A stretch of DNA of 5,479 nt from contig DIKR01000046.1 of assembly GCA_002424625.1 (NCBI GenBank), positions 6,717-12,195 of the forward strand, written 5' to 3'. The notes under the pieces are model-generated. The model made no database searches. It had not been told where the DNA came from and worked only from the letters and a program-made list of their open reading frames with translations. Shown here piece by piece: positions 1 to 5,150 of this stretch. The position numbers were made by a program, and so were the translations under genes. This DNA comes from Desulfuromonadaceae bacterium UBA5613. GTDB taxonomy: Bacteria > Desulfobacterota > Desulfuromonadia > Desulfuromonadales > UBA2197. Position 1 is the first letter of the stretch, and each line of letters starts with the position of its first letter.

Positions 1-657
1 CGCCTGCGCCAGGAGGTAGTTGGCCAGTCCGCGGCCTTGGCAGTCGGGACGGGTGGCAAAGTCGGTCATCTCCGCATTCTCTCCCTTGCGGTCCATCTCC
101 GCCGAAGTCAGGGCGATGAGCTCAGATCCTTCCCAGATGCCGAAGTAGATGACATCCTCCGCCATGGTCTGGCGCAGATAGGCCTCGTCATGGATGGGAA
201 AGGGGTAAGTGGCAAAGACCTGGCGGTAAAGGGCCGCCATCGGGGGCGTATCGGTTGGACCCATCTGCCGGCAGTGTAGAGAGGCGTCCAGGGTCGGCTG
301 ACCGCCGGGCGCAGCTTTTTTATGGGCGAGTTCCAGTCCCTGAGCGACGCTTTCGGGGTGTTTCTCCTCCTGCCGCTCCGCAGACAAATATTTCCCGAGG
401 AAGAGGGCGGACTCCTGTCCCCGGTAAAAATTCGGAATCGACGCTTCGACGGCGTAGCCATCGGCGAGGAATGCGCTTTCGGCGGCAGCGGGAATCTTGG
501 CAAAGATCTTCGAATAGCCGCGGTCACTGGCGAGCGCGCGAAGATGCGGGATAATCCCCGGCAGATCCGCCGCTGCCAGATGCATCAGATAGACCCGGTC
601 ACTATGTTTGCCGTGCTGGATCTTCGACTGGCCAAAGGTTGTCATGATATCAGTCAT
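1..657 (-). CDS. ablB: Beta-lysine N6-acetyltransferase (GNAT family), C-terminus cut by window edge
   Basis: This frame reads open from an ATG at 657 to base 1, giving 219 codons, and continues outside the window. The product should acetylate the epsilon-amino group of L-beta-lysine with acetyl-CoA in the cytoplasm, making the compatible solute N-epsilon-acetyl-beta-lysine. The C-terminal half, from about residue 125, looks like a GNAT domain: residues 168-189 form the core strands (VIYFGIWEGSELIAL), and the acetyl-CoA-binding motif QGRGLA lies at 207-212 after ATRPDC. The N-terminal half (about 1-120) is the less conserved AblB-type extension. AblB proteins usually have roughly 270-290 residues, so about a quarter is missing. 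The start overlaps the ablA stop by 8 bases, and a GGAG lies 13 bases upstream. A GTG at 660 and an ATG at 645 are in-frame alternatives. The specific substrate is inferred mainly from the adjacent ablA; the GNAT call alone is firmer. Confidence 0.88.
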   Translation of the reverse strand, partial: MTDIMTTFGQSKIQHGKHSDRVYLMHLAAADLPGIIPHLRALASDRGYSKIFAKIPAAAESAFLADGYAVEASIPNFYRGQESALFLGKYLSAERQEEKHPESVAQGLELAHKKAAPGGQPTLDASLHCRQMGPTDTPPMAALYRQVFATYPFPIHDEAYLRQTMAEDVIYFGIWEGSELIALTSAEMDRKGENAEMTDFATRPDCQGRGLANYLLAQA

Positions 658-1969
658 CACTATTACGGCGCTCCATGCGAGAGTTATTCTCCGGCGTCAG
701 GGAGATCGTTTCGTCATAATCAGACAGGAGTTTGACAATCCCGGTGGCCTCGCATTCTTCCGCCCCCTCAAGTTTAAGATCGAGTTTGCAGTCATCGCAT
801 TTGCGATCGCAGAAGATCGCTTTATAACTCTCTGGTTCGTGATAGGTGGTGATGACCCCTTCGTAGTTGCGCAGCACCACCTTGTTGGTCGAAAGGGAAA
901 GGAGGTAGTTGGGGGTCAGCGGGATCTTGCCGCCGCCGCCGGGGGCATCGACGACATAAGTGGGGATAGCGAAGCCGCTGGTGTGGCCGATGAGGTTCTC
1001 CATGATCTCGATCCCCTTGCCGACCGGGGTACGAAAATGCGCCAATCCTTCGGCCATATCGCATTGATAAAGATAATAAGGGCGGACCCGGTTGGCGACG
1101 AGTTCCTGTACCAGCGACTTGATGATACGCGGACAGTCGTTGATGCCGGCCAAAAGGACGGTCTGGTTGCCGAGGGGGATGCCGGCATCGGCGAGCAGGC
1201 GCAGCGCCGCACGGGATGAAGCCGTAATCTCGCGGGGATGGTTAAAATGCGTATTCACCCAGAGGGGATGGTGCTTTTTGAGCATGGCAATCAACTCAGG
1301 GGTGATGCGATACGGGAGGACGACCGGCATGCGCGTACCGATACGGATGACCTGGACGTGGGGGATATTCTCAAGTTCGGTGAGAATCCAATCGAGATAA
1401 TCATCGGAGAGCATCAGCGGATCCCCTCCGGAAAGGAGGACATCACGGATCACCGGGGTCTGACGGATATAGTCGATCCCCTGCATAATACTGGCGCGGT
1501 CGGGGATGGAGTCGACGTCGCCGACCTTGCGCTTGCGCGTACAGTGCCGACAGTACATCGAGCAGATATTACTGATATGGAAAAGGACCCGGTCAGGATA
1601 GCGATGGGTAATCCCCGGCGCCGGGCTGTCCTTATCCTCATGGAGGGGGTCGGCCATATCGTTGCGCTCGATCTCCAGTTCACGGGGCGAGGGGAAAGCC
1701 TGCATGAAGATCGGGTCGTTGCGATAATCGACGGCGTTGATCAGGGAGAGATAGTAGGGGGTCACCGAGAGGGGGAAACGATCGAGAGTTCTCTCCAACT
1801 CGATCTTCTCCTCGGCGCTGAAGCGGATATTCAGAAGTCTTTCCACCGCGGCCGGGGATTGAATGGAGTGCTTGAGCTGCCAGCGCCAATCTTTCCAGTC
1901 AGCACGGGAGACCCCTTTGGTTGAAAGTTTTTCGGCAATTTCCTGTTGGTTTGGTGTGTAGATAGACAA
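650..1969 (-). CDS. ablA: L-lysine 2,3-aminomutase (radical SAM, PLP-dependent)
   Basis: Cytoplasmic enzyme that moves the alpha-amino group of L-lysine to C3, giving L-beta-lysine, the first step towards N-epsilon-acetyl-beta-lysine. From the TTG start the protein has 439 residues. It carries the radical SAM cluster motif CSMYCRHC (Cys136, 140, 143) followed by TRKR, the SAM-binding GGDP at 181-184, the aspartates equivalent to the clostridial lysine-binding pair (Asp304 in YQCDMAEG, Asp341 in VVDAPGGGGK), and the PLP lysine at 348. Cys279 with Cys387, 391 and 394 resembles the structural zinc site of the clostridial enzyme. The length and these C-terminal cysteines separate it from the shorter EpmB enzymes that modify EF-P. 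Start choice: TTG at 1969 has AAAGGAG six bases upstream, and the resulting N-terminus (about 20 residues before DWKDWRWQ) suits the family. An in-frame ATG at 2008 would add 13 residues but has no good ribosome site. Its stop overlaps the ablB start. Confidence 0.96.
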   Translation of the reverse strand: MSIYTPNQQEIAEKLSTKGVSRADWKDWRWQLKHSIQSPAAVERLLNIRFSAEEKIELERTLDRFPLSVTPYYLSLINAVDYRNDPIFMQAFPSPRELEIERNDMADPLHEDKDSPAPGITHRYPDRVLFHISNICSMYCRHCTRKRKVGDVDSIPDRASIMQGIDYIRQTPVIRDVLLSGGDPLMLSDDYLDWILTELENIPHVQVIRIGTRMPVVLPYRITPELIAMLKKHHPLWVNTHFNHPREITASSRAALRLLADAGIPLGNQTVLLAGINDCPRIIKSLVQELVANRVRPYYLYQCDMAEGLAHFRTPVGKGIEIMENLIGHTSGFAIPTYVVDAPGGGGKIPLTPNYLLSLSTNKVVLRNYEGVITTYHEPESYKAIFCDRKCDDCKLDLKLEGAEECEATGIVKLLSDYDETISLTPENNSRMERRNSDD

Positions 1970-1975
1970 TGTTAG

Positions 1976-1982
1976 CTCCTTT
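1976..1982 (-). promoter_or_regulatory. Shine-Dalgarno site that decides the ablA TTG start
   Basis: AAAGGAG on the minus strand, six bases (CTAACA) before TTG at 1969. The upstream in-frame ATG at 2008 is preceded only by GGCGGG, so this site favours a rare TTG start, which would lower the translation rate. Confidence 0.7.
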
Positions 1983-2013
1983 GTGGGCGCAGGTAAAAAA
2001 GTGATCATCCCGC

Positions 2014-2037
2014 CGCAGCCCGCTAACCGGGTCTGCG
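2014..2037 (-). promoter_or_regulatory. Hairpin in the ablA leader
   Basis: On the minus strand CGCAG, a bulged A, CCCG, a GTTAG loop, CGGG and CTGCG pair into nine GC-rich base pairs with one bulge. The hairpin lies between the marR stop and the ablA start, within a roughly 140-base leader. A run of six T (1995-2000) begins 13 bases past the stem, too far away for an ordinary intrinsic terminator. An AGGAGGA motif lies just upstream at 2051-2057 with no start codon at a usable distance. The hairpin may tune marR-to-ablA read-through, RNA stability or translation; its function is unproven. Confidence 0.45.
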
Positions 2038-2111
2038 CTGCGCGTTTATGTCCTCCTGAAAAGGATGGTTAAGATCGACAGGGCAACACATGGCCGCCCG
2101 TGAAAGAATGC

Positions 2112-2714
2112 TCAGGGAAGGTTCAAATCGGTCGGGAGCAGAAGCGGGCCGGTCTCCAGGATCGGTGCAGCCGAGATCTCCCCGGCCTCCATCAGGTTGA
2201 CCAGCTTGTCCAGAGCCAAAGTAATCGAGACCTGCTCCAGGGGCGGCAAATTTTTCAGGCTGCTGGAGAGGGTCTCCTGCAACGGGGACGGAGCACTTTC
2301 GGCAAGAAGATCACCGGCTGCGGTCAGGCAGATCTGCACCTGGCGCCGATCCTCGGTGCTGCGGATGCGGGCCAGAAGTCCCTTTTCTTCGAGGCGATCG
2401 ACGATGCCGACCACGGTGCTGGCACTGAGAAAGAGGATACGGGCAAGACGCGTCGGCGTCATCGTCCCGTTTTGTTTGATCGCCAGAAGGCAACCGAGTT
2501 GCGGGCCGGTAATCTGGTAGGCATGACTCAAGTGCTGCGAATGGATTTCGATGGCACGGATGATGCGGCGCAGCGATTGAAGGATGCGCAGCTCATAGTT
2601 CCCCTCGGGAATGGGGGGCGCAGCGTTCATGGCAACAAGCTCTTTCAAGGCCGGATCATGATAACTGCCAGCCGTCTTGTCGTGTGTTTTCTTTTCGTCA
2701 CCTACTGCCGCCAT
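2112..2714 (-). CDS. MarR-family winged-helix transcriptional regulator
   Basis: A 200-residue cytoplasmic DNA-binding protein. The winged helix-turn-helix spans about residues 65-135. It has the recognition helix SASTVVGIVDRLEEKGLL (97-114), then the wing with the family signature STEDRRQVQICLTAAG (119-134, D-x-R...LT-x-x-G). Flanking helices (about 43-65 and 145-177) would form the dimer interface. MarR proteins usually have 140-170 residues; here about 40 extra residues at the N-terminus and a hydrophobic, proline-containing tail (180-200) are additional. The start at 2714 is chosen because it has GAGGAAGG upstream (11-base spacing) and lies downstream of the promoter at 2782-2814. An in-frame ATG at 2795 lies inside that promoter and is unlikely. 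ATG at 2630 is another possibility. It precedes ablA in the same direction, so it may control lysine-to-osmolyte synthesis in response to an unknown ligand. That link is inference from position. Confidence 0.9.
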   Translation of the reverse strand: MAAVGDEKKTHDKTAGSYHDPALKELVAMNAAPPIPEGNYELRILQSLRRIIRAIEIHSQHLSHAYQITGPQLGCLLAIKQNGTMTPTRLARILFLSASTVVGIVDRLEEKGLLARIRSTEDRRQVQICLTAAGDLLAESAPSPLQETLSSSLKNLPPLEQVSITLALDKLVNLMEAGEISAAPILETGPLLLPTDLNLP

Positions 2715-2727
2715 AACGACATCATCC

Positions 2728-2740
2728 TTCCTCTGAGGAA
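2728..2740. repeat. 13-bp perfect palindrome over the marR ribosome site
   Basis: TTCCTCTGAGGAA on the plus strand: six-base arms around one central base. On the marR mRNA it reads TTCCTCAGAGGAA and contains part of the GAGGAAGG Shine-Dalgarno sequence. It could be a protein-binding site, or as RNA a five-pair stem with a three-base loop that partly hides the ribosome site. It is short enough to be chance. Confidence 0.4.
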
Positions 2741-2781
2741 AATGAGCTGCCCAACTATTTCGCACGAGAATGTTTCGGATA

Positions 2782-2814
2782 AATATAATTAGCATACGAA
2801 TTAATATTTGTCAA
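2782..2814 (-). promoter_or_regulatory. marR(-ablAB) promoter
   Basis: A perfect -35 box TTGACA (2814-2809) is followed by a very AT-rich stretch. The -10 box is ambiguous: AATTAT after an 18-base spacer (2790-2785) or TATATT after 21 bases (2787-2782). Transcription would begin near 2775-2780, leaving a leader of about 60 bases before the marR ATG at 2714. I see no second convincing promoter directly before ablA, so this may drive all three genes. Confidence 0.6.
2786..2803. promoter_or_regulatory. Candidate MarR operator, 18-bp imperfect palindrome
   Basis: TAATTAGCATACGAATTA on the plus strand; seven of nine position pairs are complementary. It is flanked by a looser extension, AAATAT on one side and ATATTT on the other, shifted by one base. 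It lies between the -35 box and the -10 region of the marR promoter, where bound repressor would block RNA polymerase. MarR proteins typically bind palindromes of about this size in their own promoters. That this protein binds this site is inferred. Confidence 0.55.
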
Positions 2815-2823
2815 GACGGATGG

Positions 2824-2917
2824 CGTCACAATGCGTTGCGGCAGAGTCGCGTTACCGACGGCAGAAAACAGGTGTGACGACAAAAATTACCATTGACGGT
2901 TGACAACTCATTTGTCG
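2824..2917. repeat. Two adjoining 7-bp inverted repeats in the gene-free stretch
   Basis: CGTCACA (2824-2830) pairs with TGTGACG (2873-2879), and CGACAAA (2878-2884) pairs with TTTGTCG (2911-2917); the right arm of the first touches the left arm of the second. TTGAC also occurs twice in tandem (2893-2897, 2900-2904). These could be regulator sites between marR and the outer-membrane protein gene. Arms this short with long spacers can also arise by chance. The gene-free stretch 2815-3090 shows no convincing ORF or structured RNA beyond the items listed separately. Confidence 0.3.
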
Positions 2918-2940
2918 GCGGTAAGCTTGAGACATATTAA
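2900..2940 (+). promoter_or_regulatory. Probable promoter region of the outer-membrane protein gene
   Basis: TTGACA at 2900-2905 is a perfect -35 hexamer, but the best -10 at the right distance is the weak TAAGCT (2922-2927). An alternative is TTGTCG (2912-2917), 17 bases, then TATTAA (2935-2940). Neither pair is convincing alone. A promoter in this region is expected because the gene downstream is monocistronic. Confidence 0.35.
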
Positions 2941-2968
2941 CATCGCTGAATCGAAATGTTGGCGATGT
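2940..2968 (+). repeat. Hairpin or operator in the outer-membrane protein leader
   Basis: ACATCGC (2940-2946) and GCGATGT (2962-2968) form a perfect 7-bp inverted repeat around 15 bases. It lies just downstream of the candidate promoters, so it could be a 5' UTR stem or a protein site. No T-run follows, so it is not an intrinsic terminator. Confidence 0.35.
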
Positions 2969-3090
2969 AGAGGCAATCTGAAGTTATCCGCCCATCCCCT
3001 CCCTGCCTCTTTAATGGCATCACGACAAGGGAGAACGGGATGATTTATCGCCAGTTCAACCAGGACACACTTTTCGTATGGAGGCTAATT

Positions 3091-3606
3091 ATGTGGCGCA
3101 AAATCTTCGTGGTAGCACTTCTCGGCTTTCTCCTTGCCCCTTGCGCGGCTATGGCGCAATTCCAAATGGGGGACATGGAGCTGACTCTCAACGGCAATGG
3201 TTCGAGTGACAATGATTTTGACTCTTCCGTTGCGTCCGTCGAGGCGAGTTTAGGCTATTTCGTCAGTGATAATCTCGAAGCACTGGTTCGCCAGGGGGTC
3301 TCCGTTGTCGATGTCCCGGGTGAGAACGTCTGGAACGGATCGACACGTCTCGGTCTGGATTACCACTTCGATCTGGAAATGTGGCAACCGTTTGTCGGCG
3401 CCAGCATCGGTTACATTTACGGCGACAGTGTCAAAGATCAATTTATCGCCGGGCCTGAAGTCGGCGTAAAAGCCTTTGTCAACACCACCACCTTTATCCT
3501 GGCCTCGTTGGAATACGATTTCCTTTTCGATGACGCCGATGAAATCGATGACCAGTTCGAAGACGGCCGCTTCGTTTACAATCTCGGCGTCGGCTTCAGA
3601 TGGTAA
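3091..3606 (+). CDS. Small outer-membrane beta-barrel protein, exported
   Basis: 171 residues. Residues 1-22 form a clear Sec signal peptide: positive WRK, a hydrophobic core VVALLGFLLAP, and an AMA cleavage site before Gln23. The mature part of about 149 residues alternates polar and hydrophobic positions in segments around 28-36, 46-58, 63-74, 83-94, 99-111, 119-130, 132-146 and 159-171, fitting an eight-stranded barrel. It ends in GVGFRW, whose terminal aromatic residue is the usual BAM recognition signal. Loops are acidic, notably DDADEIDDQFED (147-158). Cys18 is not a lipobox because proline precedes it. It resembles the OmpA/OmpW-like small barrels, but I cannot name a family member or a ligand. 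The start has GGAGG six bases upstream. An in-frame ATG at 3040 with its own good ribosome site (AAGGGAG, six bases) would add 17 residues before the signal peptide. The gene stands alone and ends in a strong terminator. Confidence 0.85.
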   Translation: MWRKIFVVALLGFLLAPCAAMAQFQMGDMELTLNGNGSSDNDFDSSVASVEASLGYFVSDNLEALVRQGVSVVDVPGENVWNGSTRLGLDYHFDLEMWQPFVGASIGYIYGDSVKDQFIAGPEVGVKAFVNTTTFILASLEYDFLFDDADEIDDQFEDGRFVYNLGVGFRW

Positions 3607-3630
3607 AATTTGGGACAGACCAGTAGCACG

Positions 3631-3664
3631 AAGGGCCGGCAAAGTATGCCGGCCCTTCTTTTTT
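3631..3664 (+). terminator. Rho-independent terminator of the outer-membrane protein gene
   Basis: AAGGGCCGGCA (3631-3641), a five-base loop and TGCCGGCCCTT (3647-3657) form a perfect 11-bp stem, followed by C and six T (3659-3664). It lies 25 bases past the stop codon. Read from the other strand the same stem lacks a T-run, so it would stop the convergent thpR transcript less efficiently. Confidence 0.95.
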
Positions 3665-3701
3665 GGTGAATCCCCGAAATTTTGTCCGACAGGTGATGAA
3701 A

Positions 3702-4238
3702 TCAGCCCGGTACCAGCAAAAAATTGCTGAGAGGGTTATGCTCGGCGCCGTGCGGGGTTAAACGGCTCTCAAAGAGGATGAAGTCGTGCACCGGAAAGGC
3801 GGGAAAGGCCGACAGGGGTTGAGCGAAAAACTCCTCCCTCTCCCGGCCGGCGGGATGCTTGAGCCGGGCAAGGGTGATATGCGCGGAGAAGGGGCGCTCG
3901 TCCAGCGGGAGGTCGCAGGCACGGAGCGTCCTCTGCACGGCTGTAACGAGCGCCAGCAGCTGCGGTTGCGGTTTTAGCCCGACCCAGAGCACCCGCGGCT
4001 TCTGCCGATTAGGGAAACAGCCCAAGCCGGTCAAGGTGAGGGAAAATGGGGGAAGATGAATCAGGGCAAGTTCGGCGCGCAGCTGTTCGACACGCGCTTC
4101 CTCCACTTCCCCGAGAAAGGCCAAAGTCAGGTGGATCTGCGCCGCCGGCACCCAGCGGGCACCGGGAAGATCACGGTGCAGCTTGCCGAGAGCCTTTTTC
4201 AGCTCCAGCGGAAGCTCAATGGCGATAAAGAGCCGCAC
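3702..4238 (-). CDS. thpR: RNA 2',3'-cyclic phosphodiesterase (LigT / 2H phosphoesterase family)
   Basis: 178 residues, the usual length for bacterial ThpR/LigT. Both catalytic HxTx motifs of the 2H phosphoesterase fold are present, HLTL at 36-39 and HITL at 120-123, at the expected spacing, and the N-terminus RLFIAIELP is typical. The family hydrolyses 2',3'-cyclic phosphate RNA ends to 2'-phosphates; in vitro it also shows reversible 2'-5' RNA ligase activity on tRNA halves. It is cytoplasmic. The start is GTG at 4238, only 11 bases after the stop of the BON-domain gene, with TAGGAG overlapping that stop codon, so translation is probably coupled to the upstream gene. rtcB, an enzyme acting on the same end chemistry, diverges from this operon. 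No clear terminator of its own follows; the stem at 3631-3657 is the nearest structure. Confidence 0.93.
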   Translation of the reverse strand: MRLFIAIELPLELKKALGKLHRDLPGARWVPAAQIHLTLAFLGEVEEARVEQLRAELALIHLPPFSLTLTGLGCFPNRQKPRVLWVGLKPQPQLLALVTAVQRTLRACDLPLDERPFSAHITLARLKHPAGREREEFFAQPLSAFPAFPVHDFILFESRLTPHGAEHNPLSNFLLVPG

Positions 4239-4246
4239 AGTGCGTG

Positions 4247-4252
4247 CTCCTA
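4247..4252 (-). promoter_or_regulatory. thpR ribosome site overlapping the upstream stop codon
   Basis: TAGGAG on the minus strand contains the TAG stop of the BON-domain gene and lies eight bases before the GTG of thpR. This arrangement supports both the GTG start and translational coupling of the two genes. Confidence 0.7.
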
Positions 4253-4975
4253 CGCCTCGACCTGCAGTCGGTTCGTCACCCCATCGACGCCGAAGACATA
4301 CCAGGCATCGGCCTCTGCCAGTCGGCGCACGCTTTCGTTCTTGACCAACCCCTCAAGGGTCACCCAGTCATTGGTGCAGCTGACCTTGACCTGGGACGCG
4401 TTGACAAAAGGGTCCTTTTCAAGGACGAGACGGACTGCGTCGATGACTTCATCGGCGGTATCCTCCTCGGTCGGCACCTCTTCGATGCCGTTGACCACGT
4501 CGCGACTCCCCGGCACCCACCAGGCGAGGACTCCGGCCAAACGTTTGGCCGTCAGGTTAGAGACCGCGCCATTCAGAATAACAATGCCGTCCGCCACCTC
4601 GACATCGATACTGCCGTCCAGCCCCTGTTCCGCTTCACGCACCACCTCCGGCTTCCCTTTGACGATCGCCCAAATGGCGCACGACCCGAGCATCTCCTCG
4701 GCTAGGAGCGCCTTGCAGACCCGCTCGCGGATCTCCCCGTCCGCCATCGCCTCTGCCGGGGAGAGGTGGATACGGTCAACGATGCTGGCAACGCCGGGGA
4801 TCGCCGCCGCCACCTCCAGCGCCCGCTTTTTCGCCATGATATGCTCCACCTCCCCCTCCATGGCCAACACCCCGGCATCGAACTCCAGCTGCAGAGGTGA
4901 ATTATGGAGATTAACCTGCTTCTCCCGCTCCAGGGCCGCCGCCACCGCCTTGACAATCCGCTCTTCGTTACGCAT
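4250..4975 (-). CDS. Triple BON-domain protein, probably cytoplasmic
   Basis: 241 residues with three BON-like modules. Module 1 (about 4-71) has GVLAMEGEVE (35-44) and PGVASIVDRI (60-69). Module 2 (about 80-168) has DGIVILNGAVSN (129-140) and VPGSRDVVNGI (154-164). Module 3 (about 173-240) has NDWVTLEGLV (202-211) and FGVDGVTNRL (228-237). Modules 2 and 3 share an AW[WY]V-x-G stretch (151-156, 224-229) that marks an internal duplication. Known BON proteins such as OsmY are periplasmic and are thought to bind phospholipid or to mediate protein contacts, but this one has neither a signal peptide nor a membrane segment. The start at 4975 has AAAGGAAGG just upstream and lies about 25 bases after the promoter at 5007-5015. 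An in-frame ATG at 5047 is upstream of that promoter and is rejected. It is co-transcribed with thpR. Its molecular function is unknown. Confidence 0.87.
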   Translation of the reverse strand: MRNEERIVKAVAAALEREKQVNLHNSPLQLEFDAGVLAMEGEVEHIMAKKRALEVAAAIPGVASIVDRIHLSPAEAMADGEIRERVCKALLAEEMLGSCAIWAIVKGKPEVVREAEQGLDGSIDVEVADGIVILNGAVSNLTAKRLAGVLAWWVPGSRDVVNGIEEVPTEEDTADEVIDAVRLVLEKDPFVNASQVKVSCTNDWVTLEGLVKNESVRRLAEADAWYVFGVDGVTNRLQVEA

Positions 4976-5006
4976 GCTCGCCTTCCTTTCTGTCTCTTGT
5001 TCACTA

Positions 5007-5015
5007 AGTATAGCA
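5007..5015 (-). promoter_or_regulatory. Extended -10 promoter of the BON-thpR operon
   Basis: TGCTATACT on the minus strand: a TGn extension followed by TATACT, which matches the -10 consensus at five of six positions. No good -35 box lies 16-18 bases upstream, as is common for extended -10 promoters. Transcription would start near 5000, about 25 bases before the ATG at 4975. Confidence 0.6.
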
Positions 5016-5077
5016 AGGGGCGACGGTGATGGCGGATGTAACTTCATTTTCTCTATTACTTCACCATCTCTCCTGAG

Positions 5078-5105
5078 TTGACCTGGCTCGCGCCCCTGTT
5101 ATGCT
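5078..5105 (+). promoter_or_regulatory. rtcB promoter
   Basis: TTGACC (5078-5083), a 16-base spacer and TATGCT (5100-5105), with a TGn extension at 5097-5099. Transcription would begin around 5112, giving a leader of about 40 bases. It is divergent from the BON-thpR promoter, with the two -10 boxes roughly 90 bases apart. The promoter looks like an ordinary housekeeping sigma-factor type; I saw no sigma-54 motif. Confidence 0.6.
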
Positions 5106-5150
5106 CTGTTAAACATTGGCATTGAAATATAAAAACAAAGGAGAGAGTTC

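Noticed and set aside
108..527. Open frame of 139 codons on the minus strand
   Set aside because: It overlaps ablB in another frame on the same strand; the ablB frame carries the acetyl-CoA motif, and this one is Arg/Pro/Ser-rich noise.
608..1219. Open frame of 203 codons on the plus strand
   Set aside because: Antisense to the ablA-ablB junction, with no domain and no credible ribosome site; a shadow of the real genes.
1238..1924. Long open frame of 228 codons on the plus strand
   Set aside because: It lies wholly antisense to ablA, whose motifs are unmistakable, and its translation has no recognisable domain; GC-rich genes often leave such open antisense frames.
2100..2792. Open frame of 230 codons on the plus strand
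   Set aside because: Antisense to marR; the minus-strand product has the full winged-helix signature.
2715..2795. Upstream ATG (2795) as start of marR
   Set aside because: It lies inside the promoter and its palindrome, so it would not be in the transcript.
2821..2839. Possible sigma-54 promoter (TGGC ... TTGC)
   Set aside because: The spacing between the GG and GC elements is wrong for a -24/-12 promoter.
3631..3657. Bidirectional terminator shared with thpR
   Set aside because: The stem is perfect, but on the minus strand it is followed by CGTGCT rather than a T-run, so only the plus-strand terminator is supported.
4976..5047. Upstream ATG (5047) as start of the BON-domain gene
   Set aside because: It lies upstream of the extended -10 promoter at 5007-5015 and has a weaker ribosome site than the ATG at 4975.
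4056..5081. Open frame of 341 codons on the plus strand
   Set aside because: Antisense to the whole BON-domain gene and part of thpR; the protein is rich in Ser, Thr, Arg and Ala in the way expected of a wrong-frame translation, and no domain is visible.
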